A DNA stretch of 12,499 nucleotides from Haemophilus sp. (GCA_019423005.1 JAHZCF010000003.1:1-12499); one strand, 5' to 3'. Counted from the first letter of the stretch, positions 5,482 to 12,313 are shown. Translations and numbers: made by a program. Notes: a model not told the origin generated them from the letters alone.

Positions 5482-7671
5482 TTAAAACTCAACTTTCGTG
5501 TTGAAGATAAATTCACGTCCATAACCTAATGCAACAGGGATTAACGTGTTTGTTGCGTTACCAGAGGTAGATGGATAGTAAGTTTTATCTGTTAAGTTTT
5601 TACCGTTAAGTTGGAAGGATACTTTCTTGCCAGAGATTTTTGTATCGTAAGCAATAAAGGCATCATATACCACGGCATGAGGTAATTTGTATGCTTTTGT
5701 GTAATCACTGTTATAAGCATACCAAGAACCTAAATAACGAGCACCACCACCAACACGGATGTTACCAAAATCAAATTCACCTACGTTATAAGCTAAGAAT
5801 AGAGAAGCTTGATGTTTTGGTACACCTGAAAGTTGTTGATTTACCGCATCAGGATAACGCTCGTTTTCAAGTGATTTTACTTTGGTGTAGGTATAGTTAG
5901 CTGCTACGCTTAGACTATCCGTAATTTGACCATTAAGATCAAATTCCACACCACGAGAACGTTGTTTGCCGACGATATTCAATTGCGCATTTGAACCAGA
6001 ACCAACGGTTTCAGCCACATTACGTTTACTGATATTGAATAATGCAAGTGTCGCATTAAAGCCTGAGTTTTCGTATTTTGCACCAATTTCAAAAGATTTG
6101 CCTTGTTCAGGTTTTAAATCGCCGCTAACAGGTGTTGCCACACTCATTTGTGGGCGGAAAGATTCAGCATAGTTTGCAAAGGTCGCAATATGTGGCGTAA
6201 ATTTATATACGGCACCTAATTGATACAATAATTTGCCATCGTGCTGATCAGTATTTCCGGTTTTTGTTGGATTTTGACCTTTTTTACAGTTTGCAGGATC
6301 CGCATTTAAGCAATGGCGTCCCGCAAATTGATCAAAGTACTCATAACGTAAACCGCCCGTCACGATAAAGTTATCTGTAAAGTAGGCGGTATCTTGAATA
6401 TAAACACCAACGGTTTTGAGATAGTTATATTGGTAGGCGTTGCCGTTACCATTTTTATGTTCCGCAACGGGGCTGGTATAGTTTGGATTATCAATATTGA
6501 TATCAGAATTCATGATGCCTTGGTTATAAATAGGACCAAGATCACGAATATTACGCATTGCATCAATACCGGCTACAAAGCGGTTAGCAATATCACCAAT
6601 ACCAAATTCACCAACGATATTTAATGTACCGCTATGAACGCGTTGATCGCCTTGTTGCTGTTCAATCGCGCGGCGGGCTGTACGTGTTTTAACGTTAACA
6701 TTTGTAATACGAGCTTGATCGTAGAAATATTTGTAACGCGCATAGCTATAACCCGCATTTAATTTCCAACCATCACTTAATTTGTGTTCAATTTTAAAAT
6801 CGATGTTATCGGTTTTCGCGGTTGTTTCATTATTTGGTTCATCTAAACGACGTGATACAGGAATATCCGGTAATGCATTAGTTGCCGTTAAAAGATTTGT
6901 ACCACGATCAAATGGCTCAAGAATATCTTTGTGTTCATAAGAAAGAAGTACTTTAGTTTTATCATTTTCCCAAGAAAGAGAGGGGGCGTAAGTGGTATTT
7001 TTTACTTTGCCAAAATTACGCCAGTAGTCTTTTTCTTGTTTGTCATAGATAAAGCGGTAAGCAAAACCATTTCCTAAACCGCCAGTGAAGTCCAATTGTG
7101 TTCCCCATAGGCTATGATTACCTAAGGTTCCACCAACGACATAACGTGGCGTTTGTTGTGGTTTTTTAGTAATGATATTAACCACACCACCAGGATCTTG
7201 AATACCATAAAGTACAGATGCAGGTCCTTTTAAAACCTCAACAGTTTCAGTTGTTGCACTAAAGTTTTTAGCTGGGCCAGCTTGTAAACCGTTACGCATA
7301 ATCGAGTTATCACGGTTTCCACCAAAACCACGTTTCTGAATAGAGTCAAACATACCACCTAATGTATTCGCTTGACTTACACCACTGACATTATAAAGTG
7401 CATCAATGAGTGATTCAGGTTTGCGATCTTCCAATAGTTTGGTTGAAAGAATATTTACTGTGTTTGGTGTGTCGAATACAGGCACTTCAGCTTTCGATAC
7501 AACGGATGTCCCAGTTGTTTGATAACCATTTTGTTTAATCCCCGTATCTTGAACATTGATTTGCTCAAGTACTTCGGTGTTTGTATTTGCGGCTTGTTCA
7601 GTTTCTGCAAAAGTAGAAGCGGAGAAACTCGCCAAAAGTGCGGTTGAAATAAGGCTTAATTTAAATTTCAT
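5482..7671 (-). CDS. TonB-dependent siderophore-type outer-membrane receptor
   Basis: A 729-residue precursor. The start at 7671 is chosen because it gives a textbook signal peptide (MKFKLSLIST...STFA, cleavage after Ala22) with GGA 8 nt upstream; an in-frame ATG at 7761 would put the promoter inside the gene. A TonB box, VLEQINV (34-40), is followed by the plug domain (about 60-170) with RGFGGNRDN (114-122) and VEVLKGPASVLYGIQDPGGVVNIITKKP (144-171), then a beta-barrel ending in KVEF with the usual C-terminal Phe. C454 and C462 may form a disulphide in an external loop. The overall pattern is that of the FhuA/FhuE/FpvA siderophore receptor family; by memory the Rd relative is HI1466. It imports a ligand across the outer membrane with energy from TonB-ExbBD. 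The ligand is not predictable here; a ferric siderophore is most likely given the Fur-like box upstream. Confidence 0.92.
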   Translation of the reverse strand: MKFKLSLISTALLASFSASTFAETEQAANTNTEVLEQINVQDTGIKQNGYQTTGTSVVSKAEVPVFDTPNTVNILSTKLLEDRKPESLIDALYNVSGVSQANTLGGMFDSIQKRGFGGNRDNSIMRNGLQAGPAKNFSATTETVEVLKGPASVLYGIQDPGGVVNIITKKPQQTPRYVVGGTLGNHSLWGTQLDFTGGLGNGFAYRFIYDKQEKDYWRNFGKVKNTTYAPSLSWENDKTKVLLSYEHKDILEPFDRGTNLLTATNALPDIPVSRRLDEPNNETTAKTDNIDFKIEHKLSDGWKLNAGYSYARYKYFYDQARITNVNVKTRTARRAIEQQQGDQRVHSGTLNIVGEFGIGDIANRFVAGIDAMRNIRDLGPIYNQGIMNSDINIDNPNYTSPVAEHKNGNGNAYQYNYLKTVGVYIQDTAYFTDNFIVTGGLRYEYFDQFAGRHCLNADPANCKKGQNPTKTGNTDQHDGKLLYQLGAVYKFTPHIATFANYAESFRPQMSVATPVSGDLKPEQGKSFEIGAKYENSGFNATLALFNISKRNVAETVGSGSNAQLNIVGKQRSRGVEFDLNGQITDSLSVAANYTYTKVKSLENERYPDAVNQQLSGVPKHQASLFLAYNVGEFDFGNIRVGGGARYLGSWYAYNSDYTKAYKLPHAVVYDAFIAYDTKISGKKVSFQLNGKNLTDKTYYPSTSGNATNTLIPVALGYGREFIFNTKVEF
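7636..7644 (+). repeat. Hin-type DNA uptake sequence (USS)
   Basis: Exact AAGTGCGGT inside the signal-peptide coding region of the receptor; on the coding strand it encodes Thr10-Ala11-Leu12 of the hydrophobic core. Confidence 0.9.
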
Positions 7672-7716
7672 AATTGTTTTCCGATATATAACCCGATAGA
7701 TAATAAAAGAGTTGCA

Positions 7717-7745
7717 AGTATAGCGAAAACGTTTTCGTCGATCAA
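7717..7745 (-). promoter_or_regulatory. Promoter of the TonB-dependent receptor gene
   Basis: On the minus strand -35 TTGATC (7745-7740) and -10 TATACT (7722-7717) are separated by exactly 17 bp. Transcription should begin near 7710, giving a leader of about 39 nt. The spacer is almost entirely filled by a perfect palindrome (7737-7724), and a Fur-like box directly abuts the -35, so binding of either regulator would block RNA polymerase. The leader contains two near-identical 10-mers (TATCTATCGG at 7702-7693 and TATATATCGG at 7690-7681); the second ends in the ribosome binding site. Confidence 0.72.
7724..7737. promoter_or_regulatory. Perfect 14-bp palindrome, LacI/PurR-family-like operator
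   Basis: CGAAAACGTTTTCG is self-complementary with a central CpG, the architecture of operators bound by LacI/GalR-family repressors. The 16-mer 7723-7738 (GCGAAAACGTTTTCGT) matches a remembered E. coli PurR consensus (ACGCAAACGTTTTCGT) at 14 of 16 positions. It lies wholly in the -35/-10 spacer of the receptor promoter, where a bound protein would repress. The regulator is not in the window. Confidence 0.6.
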
Positions 7746-7760
7746 TGCAAATTATTTTCA
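7746..7760. promoter_or_regulatory. Fur-like box upstream of the receptor promoter
   Basis: On the minus strand TGAAAATAATTTGCA matches the 7-1-7 Fur model TGATAATNATTATCA at 11 of 14 scored positions (6/7 and 5/7). It ends at the base next to the -35. Fur with Fe(II) would occlude the promoter, so expression would rise on iron limitation, as usual for siderophore receptors. AT-rich DNA yields chance matches, but the position supports it. Confidence 0.6.
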
Positions 7761-7821
7761 TTTATATGTGTGATTTATTCAGAAAAAATTTATTCAAATT
7801 AAACAGGGGATAAAAAGAAAA

Positions 7822-7847
7822 AATCCCAAGCTAAAAAGCTTGGGATT
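7822..7847 (-). terminator. Rho-independent terminator of tRNA-Val
   Basis: A perfect 11-bp inverted repeat (AATCCCAAGCT at 7822-7832 and its complement at 7837-7847) with an AAAA loop. On the minus strand it is followed by TTTTTCTTTTT-like sequence (7822 down to 7812). It starts 6 bp beyond the tRNA CCA end and separates the tRNA transcript from the receptor promoter about 75 bp downstream. Confidence 0.9.
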
Positions 7848-7853
7848 GTAATA

Positions 7854-7930
7854 TGGTGCGACTAGCTGGACTCGAACCAGTGACCCCCACCATGTCAAGG
7901 TGGTGCTCTAACCAACTGAGCTATAGTCGC
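7854..7930 (-). tRNA. tRNA-Val (anticodon GAC)
   Basis: A 77-nt cloverleaf including an encoded CCA (7856-7854). The acceptor stem is GCGACTA paired with TAGTCGC, with discriminator A. The D arm is GCTC...GAGC, the anticodon stem CCACC/GGTGG encloses loop TTGACAT with anticodon GAC, the variable loop is GGGTC, and the T loop is TTCGAGT. The body is nearly the same as remembered E. coli tRNA-Val(GAC), which reads GUC and GUU. The T stem ACTGG/CCAGC leaves one A-C mismatch at its outer pair (49-65); the other pairs are intact, so it is probably functional. It is a single tRNA with its own promoter and terminator. Confidence 0.96.
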
Positions 7931-7946
7931 GTAAAAGATGTGGCAG

Positions 7947-7975
7947 ATGATAAACAGTTTTAAGGATGAAAACAA
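7947..7975 (-). promoter_or_regulatory. Promoter of tRNA-Val
   Basis: On the minus strand -35 TTGTTT (7975-7970) and -10 TATCAT (7952-7947) are 17 bp apart. The predicted transcription start, near 7940, leaves about 10 nt of 5' leader for RNase P to remove before the mature end at 7930. No GC-rich discriminator typical of stringent promoters is evident. Confidence 0.65.
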
Positions 7976-8050
7976 GAGGATTTGTTTTAAGTTAAATTTA
8001 GCTGCTAAAAAAATAACCAAAATCTGATTTAAAAAGTCTCAGTAGTTATT

Positions 8051-8079
8051 TTGATTTTATGCAGGTTTAAGCGTATAAT
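8051..8079 (+). promoter_or_regulatory. Promoter of pykA
   Basis: A -35 TTGATT (8051-8056) and a perfect -10 TATAAT (8074-8079) are separated by 17 bp. Transcription should start near 8086, giving a leader of about 73 nt before the ATG at 8159. The 228-bp divergent region (7931-8158) is thus accounted for by this promoter, the pykA leader and the tRNA promoter. Confidence 0.8.
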
Positions 8080-8095
8080 CCCCAGCGTTTTTTAT

Positions 8096-8105
8096 CTCGG
8101 ATGAG
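8096..8105 (+). promoter_or_regulatory. Possible CsrA-type hairpin in the pykA leader
   Basis: CTC-GGAT-GAG could form a 3-bp stem presenting GGA in its loop, the usual CsrA/RsmA recognition form. A second GGA lies in the ribosome binding site (8148-8150 region, GTGGAG), giving the spaced pair such proteins often bridge. A competing fold pairs TCGG (8097-8100) with CCGA (8106-8109). The stem is short, so this is only a suggestion. Confidence 0.25.
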
Positions 8106-8158
8106 CCGAAATTTAAAAAAGCTTTAAGTAAATTGTAACCATTTGTGGAGTTTAGATA

Positions 8159-9595
8159 ATGTCTAGAAAATTAAGAAGAACGAAGATTGTATGTACAATG
8201 GGTCCAGCAACAGACCGCGATAACAATCTTGAAAAAATTATCGCAGCAGGCGCTAATGTTGTGCGTATGAACTTTTCTCACGGTACACCAGACGATCATA
8301 TCGGCCGTGCTGAGCGTGTTCGTTCAATTGCTCAAAAATTAGGTAAAACCGTGGCAATTTTAGGTGACTTACAAGGTCCTAAAATTCGTGTTTCTACTTT
8401 TAAAGATGGCAAAATTTTCTTAAATGTTGGTGATAAATTTATTCTTGATGCGGAATTACCAAAAGGTGAGGGTAATCAAGAAGCCGTTGGTTTAGACTAT
8501 AAAACTCTTCCACAAGACGTTGTTCCTGGCGATATTCTTTTATTAGATGATGGCCGTGTTCAATTAAAAGTTCTTTCTACTGACGGTGCAAAAGTATTTA
8601 CTGAAGTGACAGTTGGTGGTCCGTTATCAAACAATAAAGGGATCAACAAATTAGGTGGTGGTTTATCTGCAGACGCATTAACTGAAAAAGATAAAGCAGA
8701 TATCATCACAGCTGCACGTATTGGTGTAGATTACTTAGCTGTATCTTTCCCTCGTTCAAGTGCAGATTTAAACTATGCGCGTGAATTAGCAAAACAAGCA
8801 GGTTTAGACGCGAAAATCGTTGCTAAAGTTGAACGTGCTGAAACAGTCGTTGATGAAGCAGCAATGGATGATATCATTCTCGCTTCTGATGTAATTATGG
8901 TTGCGCGTGGTGACTTAGGTGTTGAAATTGGTGACCCAGAATTGGTTGGCGTACAGAAAAAATTAATTCGTCGTTCACGTCAATTAAATCGTGCGGTTAT
9001 TACTGCAACTCAAATGATGGAGTCAATGATCAGCAACCCAATGCCAACTCGTGCAGAAGTGATGGACGTGGCAAATGCGGTATTAGATGGTACTGACGCG
9101 GTAATGCTTTCAGCAGAAACTGCTGCAGGTCAATATCCAGCTGAAACTGTGGCGACAATGGCTCGCGTATGTTTAGGTGCAGAAAAAATGCCAAGCATCA
9201 ATATTTCTAAACACCGTTTAGATCGTGAATTCAGAGATATTGAAGAATCTGTAGCGATGTCAGCAATGTACGCAGCAAACCACTTAAGCGGTATTGCAGC
9301 AATCATTACCTTAAGCCACTCTGGTCGTACGCCACTATTAATGTCACGTATCAGCTCAGGTTTACCAATCTTTGCACTTTCTCGTGTTCAAGAAACATTA
9401 AACCGTTGCGCATTATACCGCGGTGTCACACCAGTTCATTTTGATGGTGAATCTCGTAGCGCTGCAGGTGCAAAAGCAGCCATTAACCTATTAAAAGAAA
9501 AAGGTTATTTAGTTTCAGGTGATCTTGTTTTATTAACACAAGGTGATGAATCAGAAGGTACAACTAACGTTTGTCGTACTTTAACTGTTGAATAA
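8159..9595 (+). CDS. pykA: Pyruvate kinase II (PykA)
   Basis: A 478-residue cytoplasmic enzyme converting phosphoenolpyruvate and ADP to pyruvate and ATP, the last step of glycolysis. It aligns from memory almost end to end with E. coli PykA, beginning MSRKLRRTKIVCTMGPATDR and ending LTVE. Key residues seen: Arg36 in VVRMNFSHG, GDLQGPKIRVST (69-80), the signature KIVAKVERAE (219-228) with catalytic Lys223 and metal ligand Glu225, VARGDLGVEI (248-257), ITATQMMESM (281-290) and LSAETAAGQYP (317-327). GGAG at 8147-8150 precedes the ATG by 8 nt. It has its own promoter and a strong terminator, so it is monocistronic. It is followed by dnaB, alr and pgi, the order recalled for H. influenzae. Full length, no oddity. 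Confidence 0.97.
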   Translation: MSRKLRRTKIVCTMGPATDRDNNLEKIIAAGANVVRMNFSHGTPDDHIGRAERVRSIAQKLGKTVAILGDLQGPKIRVSTFKDGKIFLNVGDKFILDAELPKGEGNQEAVGLDYKTLPQDVVPGDILLLDDGRVQLKVLSTDGAKVFTEVTVGGPLSNNKGINKLGGGLSADALTEKDKADIITAARIGVDYLAVSFPRSSADLNYARELAKQAGLDAKIVAKVERAETVVDEAAMDDIILASDVIMVARGDLGVEIGDPELVGVQKKLIRRSRQLNRAVITATQMMESMISNPMPTRAEVMDVANAVLDGTDAVMLSAETAAGQYPAETVATMARVCLGAEKMPSINISKHRLDREFRDIEESVAMSAMYAANHLSGIAAIITLSHSGRTPLLMSRISSGLPIFALSRVQETLNRCALYRGVTPVHFDGESRSAAGAKAAINLLKEKGYLVSGDLVLLTQGDESEGTTNVCRTLTVE

Positions 9596-9620
9596 TCAAC
9601 ATTCCTGAATAAAAAAAGAG

Positions 9621-9644
9621 CGGTGGATTTTTCCACCGTTTTTT
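9621..9644 (+). terminator. Rho-independent terminator of pykA
   Basis: A 7-bp stem CGGTGGA/TCCACCG (9621-9627 and 9632-9638) with a TTTT loop, followed by six Ts (9639-9644), 25 bp after the pykA stop. The left arm with the preceding bases reads AAGAGCGGT (9616-9624), one mismatch from the uptake-sequence core, so the hairpin may derive from an uptake sequence. Confidence 0.93.
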
Positions 9645-9668
9645 ATGTCTAAAATATTGAAAATATTC

Positions 9669-9677
9669 ACCGCACTT
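9669..9677 (-). repeat. Hin-type DNA uptake sequence (USS)
   Basis: Exact ACCGCACTT on the plus strand, followed by a T-rich stretch, in the gap between the pykA terminator and the dnaB promoter. Confidence 0.9.
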
Positions 9678-9682
9678 TTTTC

Positions 9683-9711
9683 TTAAAACCACCTCGTATT
9701 TGCGGTATCAT
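9683..9711 (+). promoter_or_regulatory. Probable promoter of dnaB (and alr)
   Basis: -10 TATCAT (9706-9711) lies 17 bp after a weak -35 TTAAAA (9683-9688). Start near 9718 would give a leader of about 27 nt. It is the best candidate in the gap after the pykA terminator; the ribosome binding site before the dnaB ATG is weak (no clear AGGAG). Confidence 0.45.
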
Positions 9712-9744
9712 AAGCATAGTTTTTTAGTTTAAATTGAAATCCTT

Positions 9745-11151
9745 ATGGCATCACAAAGACAAATCCAATCACCTGATCAGAAAACTGAACAAGTTAGCAT
9801 CCCGCCTCATTCCACTGAAGCTGAACAAGCCGTACTTGGCGGCATCATGTTGAGTAATCAGCACTGGGATGGTATTGCAGAAAGAGTGATCGCTGAGGAT
9901 TTTTATACTTTTGCGCATAAAGCAATCTTCCAAACCATGGAAGAATTAATGCGTAATCAAACACCGATTGATTTAATCACCCTTGATCAAGCCCTTAAAG
10001 CAAAAGGTATTAGCGATTCCGTAGGCGGTTTTGCTTATCTAGCTGATCTTTCTAATAACACCCCAAATGCCATTAATATTTTGGCTTATGCTGAAATCGT
10101 ACGTGAAAAAGCGATTTTGCGTGAGCTTATTGCTGTGGGAAATCGTATCGCAGAAAGCAGCTATTCTCCGAAAGGCAAAGACATCAAAATGGTGTTGGAT
10201 GAAGCCGAGAGAGAAGTGTTTGCTATTGCTGAAAAACGTAGCTCTTCAACTGAAGGACCTCAAAATGTGATCAGCGTGTTGGAAAGTACTATTGCTCGAA
10301 TTGATACCTTAAGTAAGCTTGAAAATCATAGCGGTGTGACAGGGGTCACAACGGGCTTTGTTGACTTAGATAAGAAAACAGCAGGTTTACAGCCTTCAGA
10401 CCTCATCATTGTCGCTGCACGTCCTTCTATGGGTAAAACCACGTTTGCGATGAACCTTTGTGAAAATGCCGCCATGGCAAGTGATAAGCCTGTGTTGGTA
10501 TTCAGTTTAGAGATGCCTGCGGAACAAATCATGATGCGTGTGATTGCCTCTCTTGCTCGGGTAGATCAAACCAAAATTCGTACTGGTCAAAACTTGGATG
10601 AAACGGAATGGAGCAAAATTGCCAGCGTGTTTGGGATGTTTAAGCAAAAAAATAACCTTTATATCGATGATTCTTCAGGTTTAACTCCAACAGAATTGCG
10701 CTCTCGAGCACGTCGTGTGTACCGCGAAAACAATGGTTTGAGCATGATTATGGTGGATTACCTTCAGTTAATGCGTGCACCGGCATTCTCAGATAATCGA
10801 ACCTTAGAGATTGCTGAGATTTCACGTTCTTTAAAAGCCTTAGCGAAAGAATTAGAAGTCCCCGTTGTAGCTCTTTCCCAGCTTAACCGTACATTGGAAC
10901 AACGTGCAGATAAACGCCCAGTAAACTCGGACTTGCGTGAATCAGGCTCTATTGAGCAGGATGCTGACTTGATCATGTTTATTTATCGTGACGAAGTGTA
11001 TAACGATAATACTGAAGATAAAGGTGTTGCTGAAATCATTATTGGTAAACAACGTAACGGTCCGATTGGTCGTGTACGTTTAGCATTTAACGGTCAATTC
11101 TCACGCTTTGATAACCTTGCCGAACAGCGTGAATACAGAGATGATTATTAG
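9745..11151 (+). CDS. dnaB: Replicative DNA helicase DnaB
   Basis: A 468-residue hexameric 5'-3' helicase that unwinds DNA at the replication fork, loaded by DnaC-type or other loaders and interacting with primase through its N-terminal domain. The N-terminal domain (about 18-165) begins IPPHSTEAEQAVLGGIML. A linker leads to the RecA-like domain (about 198-468): Walker A ARPSMGKTT (225-233), LVFSLEMPAEQ (251-261), Walker B MIMVDYLQLM (334-343, Asp338), PVVALSQLNR (373-382), SGSIEQDADLIMFIYRDE (400-417) and the KQRNG segment (435-439) whose basic residues act across the subunit interface. No intein interrupts the Walker A or Walker B regions, a common insertion place in other DnaB proteins. 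It is followed 23 bp later by alr, with which it is probably cotranscribed. Normal length. Confidence 0.97.
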   Translation: MASQRQIQSPDQKTEQVSIPPHSTEAEQAVLGGIMLSNQHWDGIAERVIAEDFYTFAHKAIFQTMEELMRNQTPIDLITLDQALKAKGISDSVGGFAYLADLSNNTPNAINILAYAEIVREKAILRELIAVGNRIAESSYSPKGKDIKMVLDEAEREVFAIAEKRSSSTEGPQNVISVLESTIARIDTLSKLENHSGVTGVTTGFVDLDKKTAGLQPSDLIIVAARPSMGKTTFAMNLCENAAMASDKPVLVFSLEMPAEQIMMRVIASLARVDQTKIRTGQNLDETEWSKIASVFGMFKQKNNLYIDDSSGLTPTELRSRARRVYRENNGLSMIMVDYLQLMRAPAFSDNRTLEIAEISRSLKALAKELEVPVVALSQLNRTLEQRADKRPVNSDLRESGSIEQDADLIMFIYRDEVYNDNTEDKGVAEIIIGKQRNGPIGRVRLAFNGQFSRFDNLAEQREYRDDY

Positions 11152-11174
11152 GCAAGATAGAACGGATTAGAAAA

Positions 11175-12257
11175 ATGAACGTAAAACCGGCAACAGCGAA
11201 AATCAGTTCGCTTGCCTTAAAACATAATTTACAAGTTATTAAAGAAAAAGCGCCACATAGCAAAATTATTGCCGTGGTAAAAGCAAACGCATATGGTCAT
11301 GGCGTGGTATTTGTTTCATCTGCTTTAGAAAGCATGGTAGATTGCTTTGCCGTAGCGCGTTTAGAAGAGGCGTTATCGTTACGCTCTAACGGTATTATCA
11401 AACCGATCTTATTACTAGAAGGATTCTTTGATGAAAAAGACTTACCGATTATTGCGGTAAATAACATTGAAACGGTGGTACATAACCGTGAACAGCTTGA
11501 AGCATTAAAGCGAGCTGCAGTGCCAAGTCCAATCAAAGTCTGGTTGAAGATTGATACGGGGATGCACCGTTTAGGTGTGTCGCTTGATGAAGTGGACTAT
11601 TTTTATCAAGAGCTGAAAAAACTCCCTCAAATTCAACCGCACTTAGGTTTTGTCAGCCATTTTAGCCGTGCTGATGAACTAGATTCTGATTATACTCAAG
11701 TTCAGCTTGATCGTTTCCTTCAAGCGACAAAAGATAAAGGTGGAGAAAGAACCATTGCGGCATCTGGCGGGATTTTATTCTGGCCTGAGGCTCATTTAGA
11801 TTGTATTCGTCCAGGGATTATTATGTATGGCATTTCACCAACGGATACTGTCGGTGCTGAATTTGGTTTAATCCCCGTGATGAACTTAACTTCTTCATTA
11901 CTTGCGGTGCGAGAACATAAAAAAGGTGAACCTGTTGGCTATGGTGGCATTTGGACCAGTCCGAAAGATACCAAAATTGGTGTTGTCGCTATTGGATACG
12001 GTGATGGCTATCCGCGTGATGTGCCAGAAGGTACACCGGTTTATTTAAATGGCCGTATTGTGCCTATTGTTGGTCGTGTCTCAATGGATATGCTAACGGT
12101 AGATTTAGGCGCAGATAGCCAAGATAAAGTAGGTGATGAAGTGATTTTATGGGGTAAGGAATTACCAATTGAAACGGTAGCTAAATACAGTGGTATTTTA
12201 AGCTATGAATTGATTACAAAATTAACCCCTCGTGTTATAACAGAATATGTCGATTAA
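11175..12257 (+). CDS. alr: Alanine racemase (PLP-dependent)
   Basis: A 360-residue cytoplasmic enzyme interconverting L- and D-alanine for peptidoglycan. The PLP lysine is Lys36 in AVVKANAYGHG (33-43), the opposite catalytic base is Tyr256 in EPVGYGGIW (252-260), and KIDTGMHRLG (125-134), ASGGILFWPEAH (196-207), RPGIIMYG (212-219), GYGDGYPR (274-281) and GRVSMDM (300-306) are in place. The protein follows E. coli Alr throughout, so biosynthetic Alr is preferred over catabolic DadX by context and by the dnaB-alr linkage common in gammaproteobacteria. GGA at 11164-11166 lies 8 nt before the ATG. It is 23 bp after dnaB and 56 bp before pgi; the gap to pgi holds only a weak 7-bp A/T-rich hairpin (12260-12281) without a T-tract, so read-through into pgi is plausible. 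Confidence 0.96.
   Translation: MNVKPATAKISSLALKHNLQVIKEKAPHSKIIAVVKANAYGHGVVFVSSALESMVDCFAVARLEEALSLRSNGIIKPILLLEGFFDEKDLPIIAVNNIETVVHNREQLEALKRAAVPSPIKVWLKIDTGMHRLGVSLDEVDYFYQELKKLPQIQPHLGFVSHFSRADELDSDYTQVQLDRFLQATKDKGGERTIAASGGILFWPEAHLDCIRPGIIMYGISPTDTVGAEFGLIPVMNLTSSLLAVREHKKGEPVGYGGIWTSPKDTKIGVVAIGYGDGYPRDVPEGTPVYLNGRIVPIVGRVSMDMLTVDLGADSQDKVGDEVILWGKELPIETVAKYSGILSYELITKLTPRVITEYVD
11636..11644 (-). repeat. Hin-type DNA uptake sequence (USS)
   Basis: Exact ACCGCACTT on the plus strand, inside alr. It is read in a different frame from the copies in the minus-strand genes and covers Gln154-Pro155-His156-Leu157. Confidence 0.9.
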
Positions 12258-12313
12258 TTGTTTTTGTAAGAAAGCAAAAACGTAAAGAATTCAATTTTTA
12301 AAAGGAAATATTC

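Noticed and set aside
7672..7761. Upstream in-frame ATG that would extend the receptor by 30 residues
   Set aside because: The extension is basic and not signal-like, and would cover the promoter, the palindrome and part of the Fur-like box. The ATG at 7671 starts a perfect signal peptide.
9073..9081. AAATGCGGT inside pykA as an uptake sequence
   Set aside because: One mismatch in a strongly conserved coding segment (NAVLDG); chance similarity is more likely.
10067..10270. Second frame inside dnaB
   Set aside because: It overlaps the intact DnaB frame, which runs through without interruption.
12260..12281. Hairpin between alr and pgi as a terminator
   Set aside because: The 7-bp stem is mostly A-T with an 8-nt loop and no following T-tract.
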